This document shows, piece by piece, positions 63,558 through 64,000 of a stretch of DNA of 64,000 bases (position 1 is the stretch's first letter; each line of letters begins with the position of its first letter). This stretch comes from Symsagittifera roscoffensis (taxonomy: Eukaryota; Xenacoelomorpha; Acoela; Convolutidae). The notes under the pieces were generated by a model that saw nothing but the letters and a program-made list of their open reading frames with translations, did not search any database and was not told where the DNA came from. A program made the translations under genes and the position numbers. The stretch lies in NCBI RefSeq assembly GCF_963678635.1, contig NC_087063.1, forward strand, positions 47,610,684-47,674,683. The letters are read 5' to 3'.

Positions 63558-64000
63558 CCGCGTCAAATCGTTCTGTCTGGAATCAGTTTAAAACTAGTAT
63601 TTATAACCAATTTTTTTATTGATCAACAGTTTCTGGAAAATACTTAGAACTACCCGCATCTAAAAGTGAAAAAAAATTGATTATAATGGATTTTTGAGCT
63701 CTAAAACATTGTCAATATAATCGATTCTCATGTTAGGCTTAGACAAAAAAACTTAACAAAAACATTGATTTAAATCCTTTTTTCTGGCAAAAACATAATG
63801 CCTTATAATTCATTTGAAATCCCTTATAATAGATTACAAAACAAGTACAAAAAGCTTATTAAAATAGATTTTTTTCTACTTTATTTTCGTTTCGCGTCGT
63901 GCAAAATTTCGCATGAATTTATCATTTAACAAATGAGAAATGCAAAACTTTTGCAAAGTGAATGTACGTCCTACTACTTGTCTAAACTTAAACTCAAATT
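63558..64000. other. No gene seen; ATTATAATC-rich sequence
   Basis: 63670-63840 carries repeated TTATAATNNATT-type words like the arms of the 60734-61565 element, perhaps a diverged relative without visible ends. Nothing else recognised. Confidence 0.45.

Overview
This is animal (metazoan) nuclear DNA, AT-rich and full of repeats. Two conserved eukaryotic genes anchor it on the + strand. One is the 3' part of a tRNA cytosine-5 methyltransferase (NSUN2-type), split into six exons by introns of up to 18.1 kb. The other is a complete, single-exon TIMELESS/timeout gene that starts 206 bp after the NSUN2 stop. The exact phylum cannot be read from the sequence; spliced genes, a tRNA-derived SINE, Tc1/mariner, Ty3/Gypsy and Polinton-like relics suit an invertebrate.

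Layout. 0-3 kb: minus-strand open segments of one or two unrecognised hydrophilic proteins. 3.6-9.3 kb: a 79-bp minisatellite, then a 5.2-kb satellite of ~360-bp monomers containing a recent four-monomer higher-order repeat. If the NSUN2 model is right, all of this lies in an upstream intron, because its 5' exons are not in the window. 10.3 kb: the NSUN2 exon with the DVPC motif. 10.5-28.6 kb: one giant intron holding three head-to-tail, broken copies of a protein-primed family-B DNA polymerase gene (Polinton/adintovirus type), a possible packaging-ATPase relic and other small relic ORFs. 28.6-37.35 kb: the remaining NSUN2 exons. A 6.1-kb intron there contains SINE copies and two broken fragments of the neighbouring timeless gene, one of them framed by ~320-bp inverted repeats.

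37.55-42.73 kb: timeless. 43.2-47.6 kb: a 2.15-kb segment duplicated in tandem, each copy with a 65-nt hairpin. 48.3-57.6 kb: a minus-strand gene for a probable four-pass membrane protein, built here from three exons whose splice phases agree; its introns hold a dead Gypsy integrase and a diverged satellite. 58.6-64 kb: a dead Tc1/mariner copy with recognisable ends, two non-autonomous inverted-repeat elements and a 610-bp tandem duplication with expanded C/G runs.

How it fits together. NSUN2 (RNA m5C methylation) and TIMELESS (replication-fork protection) are separate housekeeping functions. Their very short same-strand spacing, with no AATAAA between them and two acceptor-like sites before the timeless ATG, allows shared transcription with trans-splicing, but that is inference. 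The most unusual features are the capture of timeless exon sequence by an inverted-repeat element next to its parent, and the tandem amplification of an already dead viral-type polymerase gene inside a host intron.
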